A DNA stretch of 43,266 bases from an uncultured Aureispira sp. (GCA_905480485.1 CAJQQM010000018.1:1-43266), one strand, 5' to 3'. Counted from the stretch's first letter, positions 8,933 through 17,683 are shown. The notes: a model not told the origin generated them from the letters alone. Translations and numbers: made by a program.

Positions 8933-9286
8933 TTAGGCCTCAATAGTGGCATTTACTGTAAATGATTCTTCAATGATATTAGCAATAATTAATAATTGAT
9001 CATCATTCATTGCCTTTATGATACCTTTACCAATGGTCAGAATAGCTTTTTTATTCATTTTAATGGCATTTTCAATGGCTATCATTTTTATTTTACCCAG
9101 CCCTGCACGTTTAAGCGACTGAATGAAATAGTAATCTAAGCCAACGTCCGATAGGTCATTAATAACCTGAAATAAACGCAAGGCATGCTGACGTTTATTA
9201 TTAGACGTTTGTACATCTTGAATGACTTCAAGAACCCGTTGTGTTAGCTCTTCAGACAGTGGAAATCCTAAGTACTTCTTAATCAT
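8933..9286 (-). CDS. Small helical protein of unknown function
   Basis: A 117-residue protein not recognised from any family. It is predicted to be almost all helical, without a signal peptide, membrane segment or cysteine. Its sequence is rich in Ile, Asn and Lys, including a run AIENAIKMNKKAILTIGKGI. The acidic C-terminus (IEESFTVNATIEA) follows. It has a separate promoter-like element about 70 bases upstream and shares a terminator with the aldehyde dehydrogenase gene. Good codon structure, the terminator and the clean flanks support a real gene. No role is suggested. Confidence 0.7.
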   Translation of the reverse strand: MIKKYLGFPLSEELTQRVLEVIQDVQTSNNKRQHALRLFQVINDLSDVGLDYYFIQSLKRAGLGKIKMIAIENAIKMNKKAILTIGKGIIKAMNDDQLLIIANIIEESFTVNATIEA

Positions 9287-9628
9287 AGATAACTGAATTA
9301 ATAATTAGAAAATATCATTAATGGCGTTTAATTGGGATATGATTACTGTACCCGTCAAATTTACGCTTTTTTTTCAATAATGTTAAAATTTCATTAAAGT
9401 AATTTCTAATAAAATAATTATAAATTGTTGATTCATAATTATATAAACTTAATTTTAGAAGTTTTCAGCCTTTCTTTAAACACTTAGTTATATCTTAAAA
9501 CTCCTTTTATGCTTTGCACATTGATGCCGGTTTGAAGAATTAGTAGAAATAGAGTAAGCTGTGTAGATAGGTACAAAAGTAGAGAAGGACTGGACGGGAT
9601 TCAAAACGATGGGTATTACAAAACTATT
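9287..9628. other. AT-rich intergenic region with a minus-strand -7 element
   Basis: At 9356-9363 the minus strand reads TAAATTTG (TAnnTTTG), about 70 bases upstream of the 117-residue gene and in the right orientation for it. No -33 element is evident. Nothing else was recognised, and no clear terminator for the thioesterase gene is visible. Confidence 0.35.
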
Positions 9629-10060
9629 TTAAGGGCGGTGTAATATCATCATTGTTAATCGGCTAACACATACTAAATTTTGTTTTTCATCATGTATGTC
9701 AATATGCCAAACATGTGTTTTTCGTCCTAAATGTATAGGGCTTACCTTGGCAAATACTTTAGCCCCTTCTTGTACCGATTTGAGGTGATTGGCATTGATG
9801 TCTAATCCAACAGGAGTTTGCTTTAGCGGGTCTTTGACACACAGAACAGAAGCGATACTTCCGACAGTTTCGGCTAGGGCTACAGAGGCACCGCCGTGTA
9901 AAATGCGCATAGGTTGAACGGTGTGTTGATTGACAGGCATTTCTGCAAGCAAAAAATCATCTCCATAATCAATAAATTTAATGCCGAGTGTATCGACTAG
10001 CGTGTTCGATGACATGCTGTCAAGTCCTTCAAGAGAAAACGTTTGTTTCCAAATTTTCAT
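9629..10060 (-). CDS. Hotdog-fold acyl-CoA thioesterase (PaaI/YdiI-like)
   Basis: A 143-residue single-hotdog thioesterase. The HGG motif at 55-57 and the catalytic Glu at 64 in HGGASVALAETVGS match the PaaI/YdiI/MenI group. These enzymes hydrolyse acyl-CoA such as 1,4-dihydroxy-2-naphthoyl-CoA in menaquinone synthesis, or phenylacetate-pathway CoA esters. Length and the terminal LTMMILHRP strand are typical. No menaquinone gene is nearby, so the substrate is open; MenI is a reasonable guess for a Bacteroidota. It lies downstream of the response regulator but is separated from it by a strong terminator, so it is probably transcribed on its own. Confidence 0.88.
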   Translation of the reverse strand: MKIWKQTFSLEGLDSMSSNTLVDTLGIKFIDYGDDFLLAEMPVNQHTVQPMRILHGGASVALAETVGSIASVLCVKDPLKQTPVGLDINANHLKSVQEGAKVFAKVSPIHLGRKTHVWHIDIHDEKQNLVCVSRLTMMILHRP

Positions 10061-10076
10061 AAAGCTATCTTGTACT

Positions 10077-10116
10077 AAAAAAAAATGAGCTTATAAATAT
10101 ATATAAACTCATTTTA
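10077..10116 (-). terminator. Terminator of the two-component operon
   Basis: Read on the minus strand, AAAATGAG and CTCATTTT form the stem base, which extends inward through TTATA/TATAA with one mismatch. A run of nine T residues follows. It lies 21 bases after the response regulator stop. Confidence 0.78.
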
Positions 10117-10136
10117 ATTAGCTTGATTTTGATATA

Positions 10137-10829
10137 TTAATTCTCAATAACAAATTTGTAACCTACACCGCGAACAGAATGGAAAAAACTTGGAACTTTT
10201 GGATTGTCTTCAAAATACTTACGGAAAGAAAGTATGAAATTATCTATAGTTCGAGTAGAGGGATAAACATCATAACCCCACACAGATTGCAAAATTTGCT
10301 GTCTTGAAACTACCTCACCGCGTCTTTCGATGAGTAATTTTAATAACATGGCTTCTTTTTTAGTCAACTTGAAAGGGCCTTTAGTCCCTTTAGCCTGAAA
10401 GGTTTTGAAATTGGCAGTATTCTCCCCAAATTCAAAACTCTCAATAGAAGTAGAGGTCTTGCTTTTGCTTCGCTTGAGTAAAATTTGGATTCTGAGTAAT
10501 AATTCCTCTAAGTTGAATGGCTTCGTAATGTAATCGTCAGCCCCTTTACGTAGGCCGTTAATTTTGTCACTTGAAGCATCTTTAGCGGTCAAGAAAATGA
10601 TGGGAACATCCATGTTAATTAAACGGATTTGTTCACAAATCTCTAAACCACTCACTTCGGGCAACATGATATCCAATAAAACAATATCAAAATACTGTTC
10701 CTTGAACATTTTAAGGACTTTTTTACCTTCACCTGTTGCGATTACTTCATAATCTTCTAACTCAAGATTAAGTTTGAGGGCATCTCGGATGCTTTTTTCG
10801 TCCTCTACCAAGAAAATTCTAGTTGCCAT
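10137..10829 (-). CDS. OmpR-family response regulator
   Basis: A 230-residue DNA-binding response regulator. The receiver domain spans residues 1-120: acidic pocket E9/D10, phospho-acceptor D53 in LLDIMLP, and conserved K103 in ITKPF. The winged-helix effector domain covers about 130-230, ending SVRGVGYKFVIEN, typical of OmpR/PhoB proteins. It is preceded by its histidine kinase 39 bases upstream, the partner most likely to phosphorylate it. The sequence is of the general Bacteroidota kinase/regulator type, but no specific symbol is assigned. The signal and targets are unknown. Confidence 0.93.
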   Translation of the reverse strand: MATRIFLVEDEKSIRDALKLNLELEDYEVIATGEGKKVLKMFKEQYFDIVLLDIMLPEVSGLEICEQIRLINMDVPIIFLTAKDASSDKINGLRKGADDYITKPFNLEELLLRIQILLKRSKSKTSTSIESFEFGENTANFKTFQAKGTKGPFKLTKKEAMLLKLLIERRGEVVSRQQILQSVWGYDVYPSTRTIDNFILSFRKYFEDNPKVPSFFHSVRGVGYKFVIEN

Positions 10830-10868
10830 AGTTGTTCATTTTTGTTAATGTACCAGGTGAATTAAAAA

Positions 10869-11870
10869 TTATTTATCGGGTAGTAAAATACTAAAAATAG
10901 AGCCGTTTGGTACATTTGCTTTGACGCTAACTAAACCTTTATGCGCTGTAATAACTTGCTTAACTATATGTAAACCAAGTCCTGTACCTTTTGTTTTGCG
11001 TGTATCTTCGTTCCCGATTCTGTAAAATTTGTTAAAAATATTATCGCGTTCTGCTTTAGGAATTCCTTGACCAAAGTCGACAATTTCTAAGCTGTATTGA
11101 TTTTTCAATGATTTAAGGTTGACAATAATTTTTTTACTTTCTTTGGCATATTTCACGGCGTTTTCAATTATGTTTAAAAAAGCTGAAGTAAGCATAGCAT
11201 GATCGGCACGTTGAACGATAGCTTGGTTTGAAGCGTGATTAAATACAATTTCACCATCAAAATTAGACGAAGCAATTTCAATTGATTTGTTGAGTAGCTG
11301 CACTAAATCGGCCTCTGAAAATGAATAACTATAACCACCATCAACACGTGCTGCTAACAATAAATCTTCAACAAGTTTGTTCAATCGATGAATATCGCTT
11401 AAAGCATTTGTCGTCAACATAGCATGCTGTTGTTCGTTTAACTTACGACGATTAAACGTTTGCAAGGCAAGTTTAATAGCCGCTATAGGCGATTTGAGTT
11501 CATGCGTAATCGAAAGCAAAAAATTTCTTTGTTGGTTGGCCACTTCAATTTCCTTTTGTCTACTCTTTGCAATGCGCCAAATTCCCAATATTGTCAAAAT
11601 CAAAAGAACAGCAGACTCGCTGAAAATCATCCACTTTTGGCGACCATACTGCTCTTCTAACTTAGTATATTGAACAGATTCTAAATAGCTTTGTTCATCG
11701 TGGTTTCCATTTTCTTTCATTTTATACCACAATACTTCTTTTTTTGAGAGAAGTGCGTCTTCGTTTTTGATATACAATAGATAAGACCACCACCCTCCGG
11801 CAATCATAACATAACTGATAACGAAATAAAATAAAATGTCAAATCCTTTACTTTTTTTTTGAGTCTTCAT
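10869..11870 (-). CDS. Membrane sensor histidine kinase
   Basis: A 333-residue kinase. Two membrane helices (about 13-33 and 80-100) enclose a short periplasmic loop of about 45 residues. The H-box carries H123 in SITHELKSPIAAIK. The ATPase domain has the N-box IIENAVKYAKES, the G1 box DFGQGIP and the G2 box GTGLGLHIVKQ. There is no recognised sensor domain, so the stimulus may be sensed in the membrane or by the small loop. It is first in a two-gene operon with the OmpR-type regulator. A TAnnTTTG element lies about 60 bases upstream. Confidence 0.93.
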   Translation of the reverse strand: MKTQKKSKGFDILFYFVISYVMIAGGWWSYLLYIKNEDALLSKKEVLWYKMKENGNHDEQSYLESVQYTKLEEQYGRQKWMIFSESAVLLILTILGIWRIAKSRQKEIEVANQQRNFLLSITHELKSPIAAIKLALQTFNRRKLNEQQHAMLTTNALSDIHRLNKLVEDLLLAARVDGGYSYSFSEADLVQLLNKSIEIASSNFDGEIVFNHASNQAIVQRADHAMLTSAFLNIIENAVKYAKESKKIIVNLKSLKNQYSLEIVDFGQGIPKAERDNIFNKFYRIGNEDTRKTKGTGLGLHIVKQVITAHKGLVSVKANVPNGSIFSILLPDK

Positions 11871-11930
11871 ACCGCTTTGTTGTGCTTATACTAAATTTAT
11901 GTAAACAAAAAAGATTCCATCTTGAGTTTA

Positions 11931-11938
11931 CAAATGTA
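11931..11938 (-). promoter_or_regulatory. Candidate -7 element for the two-component operon
   Basis: The minus strand reads TACATTTG, matching TAnnTTTG, about 60 bases before the kinase start. No -33 TTTG is seen at the right spacing. Confidence 0.4.
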
Positions 11939-12035
11939 TGAAAACAGCTTAATTTAAAAGCTTTATACCGTTCTAATCCACCTTAAATTGACTAAAAAAC
12001 TACAAGAGTCACCGCAAAAAATCCCTTTATTACAC

Positions 12036-12075
12036 AAAAAAAGCACCTGTATACATCGATACAAGTGCTTTTTTT
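12036..12075 (-). terminator. Terminator of the Exb/TonB operon
   Basis: An A7 run plus GCACCTGTAT pairs with ATACAAGTGC plus T7 with one mismatch and a 6-base loop. It is 18 bases past the TonB-like gene stop. The flanking A and T runs would let it act in both directions. Confidence 0.9.
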
Positions 12076-12093
12076 ATAGTGGTATGTACAAAT

Positions 12094-12852
12094 CTAGTTG
12101 ACGCCAAGCTTGATTATGATATCTCCGCATACTTCGCCGGTACCTGGTGCACGGGTATATCGATAGTTTTGAGCACAACCTTGTACTAAGTCTATCAGTT
12201 TTTGACTGGTTATTGTAGAGGCTTTACGATTGATTTTGGCACTTGTTACCCGGCCTTGGGCATTGATGCAGATGGTTACAACGGCCGTACCTTTTTCTTG
12301 CCAAGAAGCATTATTTTGTTGATAATCTTGGCATTTTTTGATCACCCTTCTAGAAGATGATATACCGTCACCTCCATCTCCCTGACCATTGCCGGTATTG
12401 CCCAAATCATCTTTACCCTCCGGATTACCTACTTTTCCATCCCCCTGGTCTTTGCCATTTCCACTGTTATTTCCGCTAAACATGCTGTTAGGGTCTACTT
12501 TAGGTTTGTCTTCTACTTTAGGCTTATCTTCGGCGGTAGGTTTGTCTTCAGTGGTAACTTGAGGAGAACTATTATCTTCAACGGTTTCGACTTCCTCTAT
12601 TTCTTCTACGGGTTCTTCCTGTACCTCTTCTTGTTCTTCCTGTTCTTCTTGTTGTTGTTGACTATCGCTACCACCTGCTACTTCTACTTCGCCAAAAGAA
12701 GCCATCAAGCCTTCCGGTTCTGGAATAGGGTAGACGGTCGTAAACCAAGGCCAAACGATCATTAATAAAAGAATGATGTGAAACAAAGTAGTACCCACCA
12801 TCCCTTTTTTACGGTCTTCGGGCTTTTCAAAGTTTTTTATGTCGTAGCTCAT
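12094..12852 (-). CDS. TonB-like energy transducer
   Basis: A 252-residue inner-membrane-anchored periplasmic protein. A single transmembrane helix lies at about 17-37. It is followed by a low-complexity linker: first a Gln/Glu-rich segment (about 65-90), then Lys/Pro-rich EDKPK repeats, then an Asn/Gly-rich stretch. The C-terminal ~70 residues (VVTICINAQGRVTSAKINRK onward) match the TonB/TolA-type C-terminal fold. Position at the end of an ExbB-ExbD-ExbD cluster supports transduction of proton-motive force to the outer membrane. The linker charge pattern is unusual compared with the Pro-rich linker of classical TonB. Which receptors it drives is unknown. Confidence 0.87.
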   Translation of the reverse strand: MSYDIKNFEKPEDRKKGMVGTTLFHIILLLMIVWPWFTTVYPIPEPEGLMASFGEVEVAGGSDSQQQQEEQEEQEEVQEEPVEEIEEVETVEDNSSPQVTTEDKPTAEDKPKVEDKPKVDPNSMFSGNNSGNGKDQGDGKVGNPEGKDDLGNTGNGQGDGGDGISSSRRVIKKCQDYQQNNASWQEKGTAVVTICINAQGRVTSAKINRKASTITSQKLIDLVQGCAQNYRYTRAPGTGEVCGDIIIKLGVN

Positions 12853-12920
12853 CAGTAATTTTTTTGAAACTATTTTTATTAAAACGATAGCATCGATGTA
12901 TTGTTGTTTTGCGGCTCGAT

Positions 12921-13298
12921 TTATTCGGCTACAAAATCGTAAGAAACATCCATAGCATCTACAATTTGAAGAATATCCAAGATGTCTTTACTTTGTTCTA
13001 CCTTTGGTAAACGTAAGGCAATAACAATTGATGCATAGCTGTATTGCTTTCTGTAGCGAAATACTTCTCTTTTCAAGGTAGATGCAAATTTTTCGTAATT
13101 GGTTGTGTCTTGGTTAACAATAAAAGAAGTTCGGTTCAACATGCGCACTTTAATATAGTGTATATCCTCCGTTCTATTTTGTATATCGTATCCTATTTTT
13201 AGTGCAGCAAGCAAAGAAACAACTGCCATGGTTAGGAGTAGGGCTTTGCGGCGAATTCCTTGATGTTCTATTGTCGAAAAACTTCTTCGTAAGGGCAT
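12921..13298 (-). CDS. ExbD-like single-pass membrane protein, degenerate
   Basis: A 125-residue protein between the second ExbD gene and the TonB-like gene. It has a short basic N-terminus, one membrane helix (about 18-36) and a ~90-residue periplasmic part. The periplasmic part follows the ExbD pattern: a strand ending FIVNQDTTN, a helix with FASTLKREVFRY, a strand YASIVIALRLP, then a helix SKDILDILQIVDAMDV. The helix lacks the aspartate found in true ExbD proteins (SSLTDIIF), which takes part in proton flow. I read it as a third, non-conducting ExbD-like partner. This is inference; sequence identity to ExbD is low. Confidence 0.65.
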   Translation of the reverse strand: MPLRRSFSTIEHQGIRRKALLLTMAVVSLLAALKIGYDIQNRTEDIHYIKVRMLNRTSFIVNQDTTNYEKFASTLKREVFRYRKQYSYASIVIALRLPKVEQSKDILDILQIVDAMDVSYDFVAE

Positions 13299-13312
13299 GA
13301 TGTAGGGTTCAT

Positions 13313-13726
13313 TTAATTGACTTTGGTCGCCAATATCATCTTTACACCATAATCATTCATCATATCAACCATACTAACAAGTGTTTGTGCATCTACCCGT
13401 TCGTGAATATCTAAAATTACGGTAATATCGTTGCTACTACGGCCGTCACGATTAATTGCACGACCTAACTGTGCATTTACTTGAGTCTCTTTGATGCGTT
13501 TGCCGTTCAGTTTAAATTGTTTGCTTTTGCTAATACTTAACTTAATCGGAGATTGAGTCGATGCATTAGTACTACTTTTACTCGAACTTGGCAATTTAAG
13601 ATTGATAGCAGTAGGGCTTACCAAAGACGAAGTCAGCATGAAAAATATCAGCAAAAGAAAGATGATATCTGTCAAAGAGGACATATTGAATTCGGCGCTT
13701 ACCCGGGTTCTTTTCTTTAATCCCAT
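13313..13726 (-). CDS. exbD: ExbD/TolR-family proton-channel subunit (second copy)
   Basis: A 137-residue ExbD. The membrane helix contains the essential aspartate in NMSSLTDIIFLLLIFFMLTSS, followed by the periplasmic domain with DITVILDIHERVDAQTLVSMVDMM. The N-terminus is almost identical to that of the preceding ExbD, marking a tandem duplication. The periplasmic halves have diverged, which suggests distinct roles or a heteromeric complex. It partners with the ExbB upstream. Genes are spaced by about 15 bases, so the cluster is an operon. Confidence 0.93.
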   Translation of the reverse strand: MGLKKRTRVSAEFNMSSLTDIIFLLLIFFMLTSSLVSPTAINLKLPSSSKSSTNASTQSPIKLSISKSKQFKLNGKRIKETQVNAQLGRAINRDGRSSNDITVILDIHERVDAQTLVSMVDMMNDYGVKMILATKVN

Positions 13727-13741
13727 ACTTTGTGCGGTTAA

Positions 13742-14185
13742 TTAATTAGTGGTTTCTGAAGCTTTATCAGGGTCAGTAGCTAAAATTAGTCGTACGCCTA
13801 ATTGATTGCTCAATTGCATAAATTGAACAATTTTACCCGTAGTTTCAGTATTTTTTACACTGAGAACGATCGTAACTTCTGTATTAATATTTTTTTCTTT
13901 GTTTTTTTGACGTTCCTCACTAATCCGTATTCGCAAACTATTTTTTAAGTCGGATTCTTTTGTTTCGGTACCATCTACAAAATACAAGCCTTCTTCGCTA
14001 TAATCAAGGGCTACATTTTGAGGAGAGGGCGTTTTGCTATTCGAAACAGGCCGATCAATATCTTGAGTGTTCGGACTCGTCAACGACGAAGTCAGCATAA
14101 AGAAAATGAGTAACAGAAAAATAATATCCGTCAAAGAGGACATATTGAATTCTGCATTAAATTTTGTTCGTTTCTTTAAAGCCAT
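13742..14185 (-). CDS. exbD: ExbD/TolR-family proton-channel subunit (first copy)
   Basis: A 147-residue ExbD with the conserved membrane aspartate (SSLTDIIF). The periplasmic domain carries a Glu/Lys-rich insert (RISEERQKNKEKNINTEVTI) absent from its paralogue downstream. The C-terminus, ATDPDKASETTN, extends past the usual end of the fold. It forms the stator-like proton channel with ExbB. It is transcribed 70 bases after ExbB and just before the second ExbD. Confidence 0.93.
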   Translation of the reverse strand: MALKKRTKFNAEFNMSSLTDIIFLLLIFFMLTSSLTSPNTQDIDRPVSNSKTPSPQNVALDYSEEGLYFVDGTETKESDLKNSLRIRISEERQKNKEKNINTEVTIVLSVKNTETTGKIVQFMQLSNQLGVRLILATDPDKASETTN

Positions 14186-14255
14186 CGTGAAAATTTGATA
14201 AACTAACTAAGCGTATAGATGATAAACTATACATAATAGAATATTGGTGGTCTGA

Positions 14256-14951
14256 TTAGGCAGGTTCTTGCAACAAATCTAAAAACTCTACCGTTGCTGC
14301 TTCCATTTTAAAGATGACACGGTCCATTAAGGCAACTAAAGAGTTGTACCCAATAAATGCAATAATACCCACCACCAATCCAAAGGCTGTTGTAATTAAC
14401 GCCTGATAAATACCACCGGCCAAAGACTCTGTACTTACGTCTCCACCCGCCATATTCATAAACGATAAAATCATTCCTGTTACGGTACCCAAAAAACCAA
14501 TCATAGGCGCTGCCCCCGAAATTGTTGCCAAGGTAGACAATCTTTTTTCAAGTTTAAATATTTCGAGATTACCAACGTTTTCAACGGCTGCGCTGATATC
14601 TGCTAAGGGTTTGCCGATACGTTGTAGACCTTTAGCAACTAATCTAGCTACGGGCGTATCCGTATTGTTGCACAAAGCAGTAGCATTTTTGATGTCTCCA
14701 CTTTGAACATATTGTCGAATTTGATTCATAAAATTTTCATCTACTTCGCCAGCCCTTTTAATGGTTAGATAACGTTCAATAAGGATGTAAATGGCAAAAA
14801 TAGAAAGAACAAGTAAAACAAAAGCAATTGTAATACCGATAGCACCTCCTTGCGTAATAATACCGATTAATGAAAAACTTTGTTCTTGAGGAACTAATGC
14901 TGTGGTATCTACAGCAGGGTTTTGAAACAAGAAAAGAGGTAGTTGAAACAT
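14256..14951 (-). CDS. exbB: ExbB/TolQ/MotA-family proton-channel protein
   Basis: A 231-residue inner-membrane protein with three helices (about 32-58, 145-168 and 185-210) and a cytoplasmic loop between the first two. Conserved family sequences include the loop segment GLQRIGKPL and the membrane-2 stretch APMIGFLGTVTGMILSF. It is the first gene of the Exb/TonB operon and provides the pentameric ring around the ExbD helices. The periplasmic N-terminal peptide is short and not cleaved in any obvious way. Confidence 0.95.
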   Translation of the reverse strand: MFQLPLFLFQNPAVDTTALVPQEQSFSLIGIITQGGAIGITIAFVLLVLSIFAIYILIERYLTIKRAGEVDENFMNQIRQYVQSGDIKNATALCNNTDTPVARLVAKGLQRIGKPLADISAAVENVGNLEIFKLEKRLSTLATISGAAPMIGFLGTVTGMILSFMNMAGGDVSTESLAGGIYQALITTAFGLVVGIIAFIGYNSLVALMDRVIFKMEAATVEFLDLLQEPA

Positions 14952-15133
14952 AGTTTTGATGTTGTTTATGCGTAAAATTTTTGAATGCCAAAGCCATTTA
15001 ATAAAGCTTGCTTTTTTTGTTGGCCCTAATATATAAATTATCTAAGTCTAAAGTTACTAATAAAGATAATTTTTAATGAAAACGTCTGTTAAGTGAAGCT
15101 TAGTCTGTAAGACTGCGTTTTTTTAGTGTGGGC

Positions 15134-15871
15134 TTAGGTCTTTGGGCTATTATTTTCGTCTATCTCTGCTAAAATCATTATTTTCTGCCAAATCTTGCGG
15201 CTTAATCCATCGGTTAAGGATTCGATATCATTGACCGAACTAACAATGACATCATCGGGCAGGGATTGCGCATAAAGTGCGGCTACTTTACCAATTAATG
15301 AAAGCATTTCAGAACAATAATCTAAATAACGTTGCAATTCAAATTTACTAAAGGTCCGTATAGGAGAATGCGTGGTTTGATGTTTAATCACGCCAATCAT
15401 AATTGGGTCTTTGGTCAATTGATGCATATCAATTACGTGGGCTAAACCACGTAATTGATCTAAAAATTGCATCGCTTTGCTTCTTTTTAGGCGCAATTCG
15501 AGGCTAACTAAAAAAAAGATAGCAGCGCCAAGCAAAACCAAATCATTTATAGTTGCTTCTGCAAGCGTGACCAAATCAATAAAGGTAAGTTGACCCACAC
15601 CTAAATCAAGAAGGCTGAAACTGTACAAAATGCCTATAACCGCCATGGATATTACCAGGATGGTGAATAAACGAATTGGAATATTCGCTTTAGCAATAAA
15701 AATAATATTTTTTTGACTCTGCTCAGCCATTTTCAAAAAGCCTTGACAAGTTATTTTTAGTTTAGAATCTGGAAATCGATCATCAATCCTTTTTTCGAGG
15801 GTTTGGATCGTTTGCAAAATATGTTGTGGCTGCAAACTTAGACGGTTGTCATTGGATATAAATGGCGGCAT
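15134..15871 (-). CDS. Two-TM membrane protein of unknown function
   Basis: A 245-residue protein with no recognised family. Two hydrophobic segments (about 63-87 and 105-128) sit between a basic N-terminal cytosolic stretch and a ~115-residue helical C-terminal cytosolic domain, giving an N-in/C-in hairpin topology by the positive-inside rule. The C-terminal part has several His residues (VIDMHQLTK, IKHQTTHSP) and no catalytic motif that I know. It lies upstream of the Exb operon on the same strand, 182 bases apart, so co-transcription is uncertain. Confidence 0.75.
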   Translation of the reverse strand: MPPFISNDNRLSLQPQHILQTIQTLEKRIDDRFPDSKLKITCQGFLKMAEQSQKNIIFIAKANIPIRLFTILVISMAVIGILYSFSLLDLGVGQLTFIDLVTLAEATINDLVLLGAAIFFLVSLELRLKRSKAMQFLDQLRGLAHVIDMHQLTKDPIMIGVIKHQTTHSPIRTFSKFELQRYLDYCSEMLSLIGKVAALYAQSLPDDVIVSSVNDIESLTDGLSRKIWQKIMILAEIDENNSPKT

Positions 15872-16027
15872 AATTCTTAGTTCATTAATAGTCCCCTAAA
15901 TTAGGCATATTCTATAAATGTTATCAATAGCTCACTTTATTTTTTTATTTTTTATTTTAAAAATCTGTAACTTTTATTTAGTTTATCATTAACAAGATAT
16001 CATTCACCAACAAAAAATAGGCTTGAT

Positions 16028-17458
16028 ATGCAATTTACATTCAAATCATTTGTACAGAATACTACATTATTACTCGGCACTTTGATCGTACTTAGTGCTT
16101 GCAACAATAATACACAAGAACCGCTAGCTGCCAACGACCCCATTTTGGATTCCGTTCAGAATAGGCTCCTTGTGGTACCTGCAGTACAACCCCCAATACC
16201 CGGTTTAGATGTTCCGTTTACTACCTACAAGGTAGCCGTAGATGAAGGGAAAACATTTACTACTCGAACCGGTACCAAAGTACAGATACCTGCTAATGCT
16301 TTTGTAGATGCCCAAGGGCGTGCTATCGAAGGCATCGTAGAAATTAAATTTAGAGAATTTCATCGTGCCGGTGACTTGATTGCCTCCGGAATTGTGATGC
16401 ACGATGCAGCTTCCGGTGACTACATGGAAACAGGAGGGATGTTCGAAATCGAAGGCCTTCAAAACGGACAGGAAATCTTTGTGGAGTCTTCCAAAGAAAT
16501 TAAGGTAGATTTAGCCTCCTATAACCCTGGAGACGACTTCAATTTTTTTGAACTCGACCAAAAGAAGTGTCATTGGGACGACCAAGGAAAAGCAGCTAAA
16601 GAAACACCTAATGTCGAACGAAAAAAATCTATTGCTCTAATTAATAAATCAATGCCCAAGCGTCCCGTTCGTCCAATCAATCGCAAAAAATTATTAAAAG
16701 GTCAATATTTTGAACTAGATGTTAATTATCAAAAGTTCCCCCTATTAAAGGCTTTTTCTGATGTTGTATGGACCTACTCAGGAGAGGGTGTTGATATTGA
16801 AAAAGAAGCTTGGGTTTTTGAGACAGATTGGGATAAAATTGATTTGGAGGATTCTGGAAAAGGTTCGTATGAACTTAAACTTAGCAACGGCGACAAAACC
16901 GTTTCTACATTTGTTCAGCCTGTGTTGGCGGGCAAGGATTATGAAAAATCCTTAGAAAAATTCAATGATAAAATCATGAAGAATTACCAAGCCATTAAAA
17001 AGGAATTGGAAGACAAAAGAAAAGCTTTAAACTTTCAAGCCGAAGTTAGGAGAAGTTTTGGGATTAACGGATTTGGTGTTTTTAATTGCGACAAATGGAG
17101 ACGTATACCGAGCCTAAGTTTTATGCCCGAAATCGCTTTTGATGAACAGTCAGGTTTGAATGAAACATCTCAAAAAGAGGTATTGTATTATATGATTATG
17201 AATGCTGGCAAATCTGTAATCCCTTTTAAAAATAGCGGTAAAAATAGATTTAGAATGCCCAAATATGGCAAAAAAGCTATGGTTGCCTTGTTGCCCAAAG
17301 GACGCGTAGCCGTTTATACCTCTGGAGAATTTGAGACTATTCAATCAAACCATCTTGAAAATACAGACAGGGTTCCAATGGTTTTACATACTGTGGAAGA
17401 ATCCATTAATTCTCCCGACGACCTATCTATGGTGATTGATTATGCGATGAATCATTGA
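16028..17458 (+). CDS. Lipoprotein with Bacteroidota IPANAFVD-type domain
   Basis: A 476-residue lipoprotein. The lipobox VLSAC places the acylated cysteine at C25. Residues ~65-180 hold a beta-rich module common in secreted Bacteroidota proteins (GTKVQIPANAFVDAQGRAIE, then a REFHRAGDLIASGI strand and a GMFEIEG motif). The remaining two thirds are unrecognised apart from a basic linker near 195-225 (KKSIALINKSMPKRPVRPIN). It is probably an outer-membrane surface or periplasmic protein of unknown role. It is followed by a hairpin terminator, so it appears monocistronic. Confidence 0.78.
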   Translation: MQFTFKSFVQNTTLLLGTLIVLSACNNNTQEPLAANDPILDSVQNRLLVVPAVQPPIPGLDVPFTTYKVAVDEGKTFTTRTGTKVQIPANAFVDAQGRAIEGIVEIKFREFHRAGDLIASGIVMHDAASGDYMETGGMFEIEGLQNGQEIFVESSKEIKVDLASYNPGDDFNFFELDQKKCHWDDQGKAAKETPNVERKKSIALINKSMPKRPVRPINRKKLLKGQYFELDVNYQKFPLLKAFSDVVWTYSGEGVDIEKEAWVFETDWDKIDLEDSGKGSYELKLSNGDKTVSTFVQPVLAGKDYEKSLEKFNDKIMKNYQAIKKELEDKRKALNFQAEVRRSFGINGFGVFNCDKWRRIPSLSFMPEIAFDEQSGLNETSQKEVLYYMIMNAGKSVIPFKNSGKNRFRMPKYGKKAMVALLPKGRVAVYTSGEFETIQSNHLENTDRVPMVLHTVEESINSPDDLSMVIDYAMNH

Positions 17459-17491
17459 TTTTTTAACAATAACTTATTCGATGAACCGACT

Positions 17492-17535
17492 AAAATTAGG
17501 ACCTATCTCAGCCTTGGGTTTGTCCTAATTTTATC
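17492..17535 (+). terminator. Terminator-like hairpin after the lipoprotein gene
   Basis: AAAATTAGGAC (17492-17502) pairs perfectly with GTCCTAATTTT (17522-17532) across a 19-base loop, with T residues at the 3' side. The stem is 11 bp. The large loop and short T run make it less ideal than the other terminators here. Confidence 0.6.
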
Positions 17536-17655
17536 CAATTTATGCGCATTGCAACAAGTCTATACTGTGCTGCAAATAGCTCAATTATGTAGGTTTGGAA
17601 GCTGTTTTAAGGGTTTCTTTACAAGTGTTTTGTAGTTTAGTAAAAATAGTTTTTA

Positions 17656-17683
17656 TTGTAATTCAAAAATAATACTACTTTTG
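17656..17683 (+). promoter_or_regulatory. Candidate promoter for the WG-repeat gene
   Basis: TTG at 17656-17658 is followed, after a 17-base spacer, by TACTTTTG at 17676-17683. This matches the Bacteroidota -33/-7 elements with slightly short spacing. It implies a leader of about 170 bases. The rest of the 17536-17866 gap holds nothing else that I recognise. Confidence 0.4.

Noticed and set aside
10137-11870. Assignment of the two-component pair to a named system such as RprXY or PorXY
   Set aside because: The kinase lacks the large sensor of RprX and the regulator lacks the extra domain of PorX; only the general type is supported.
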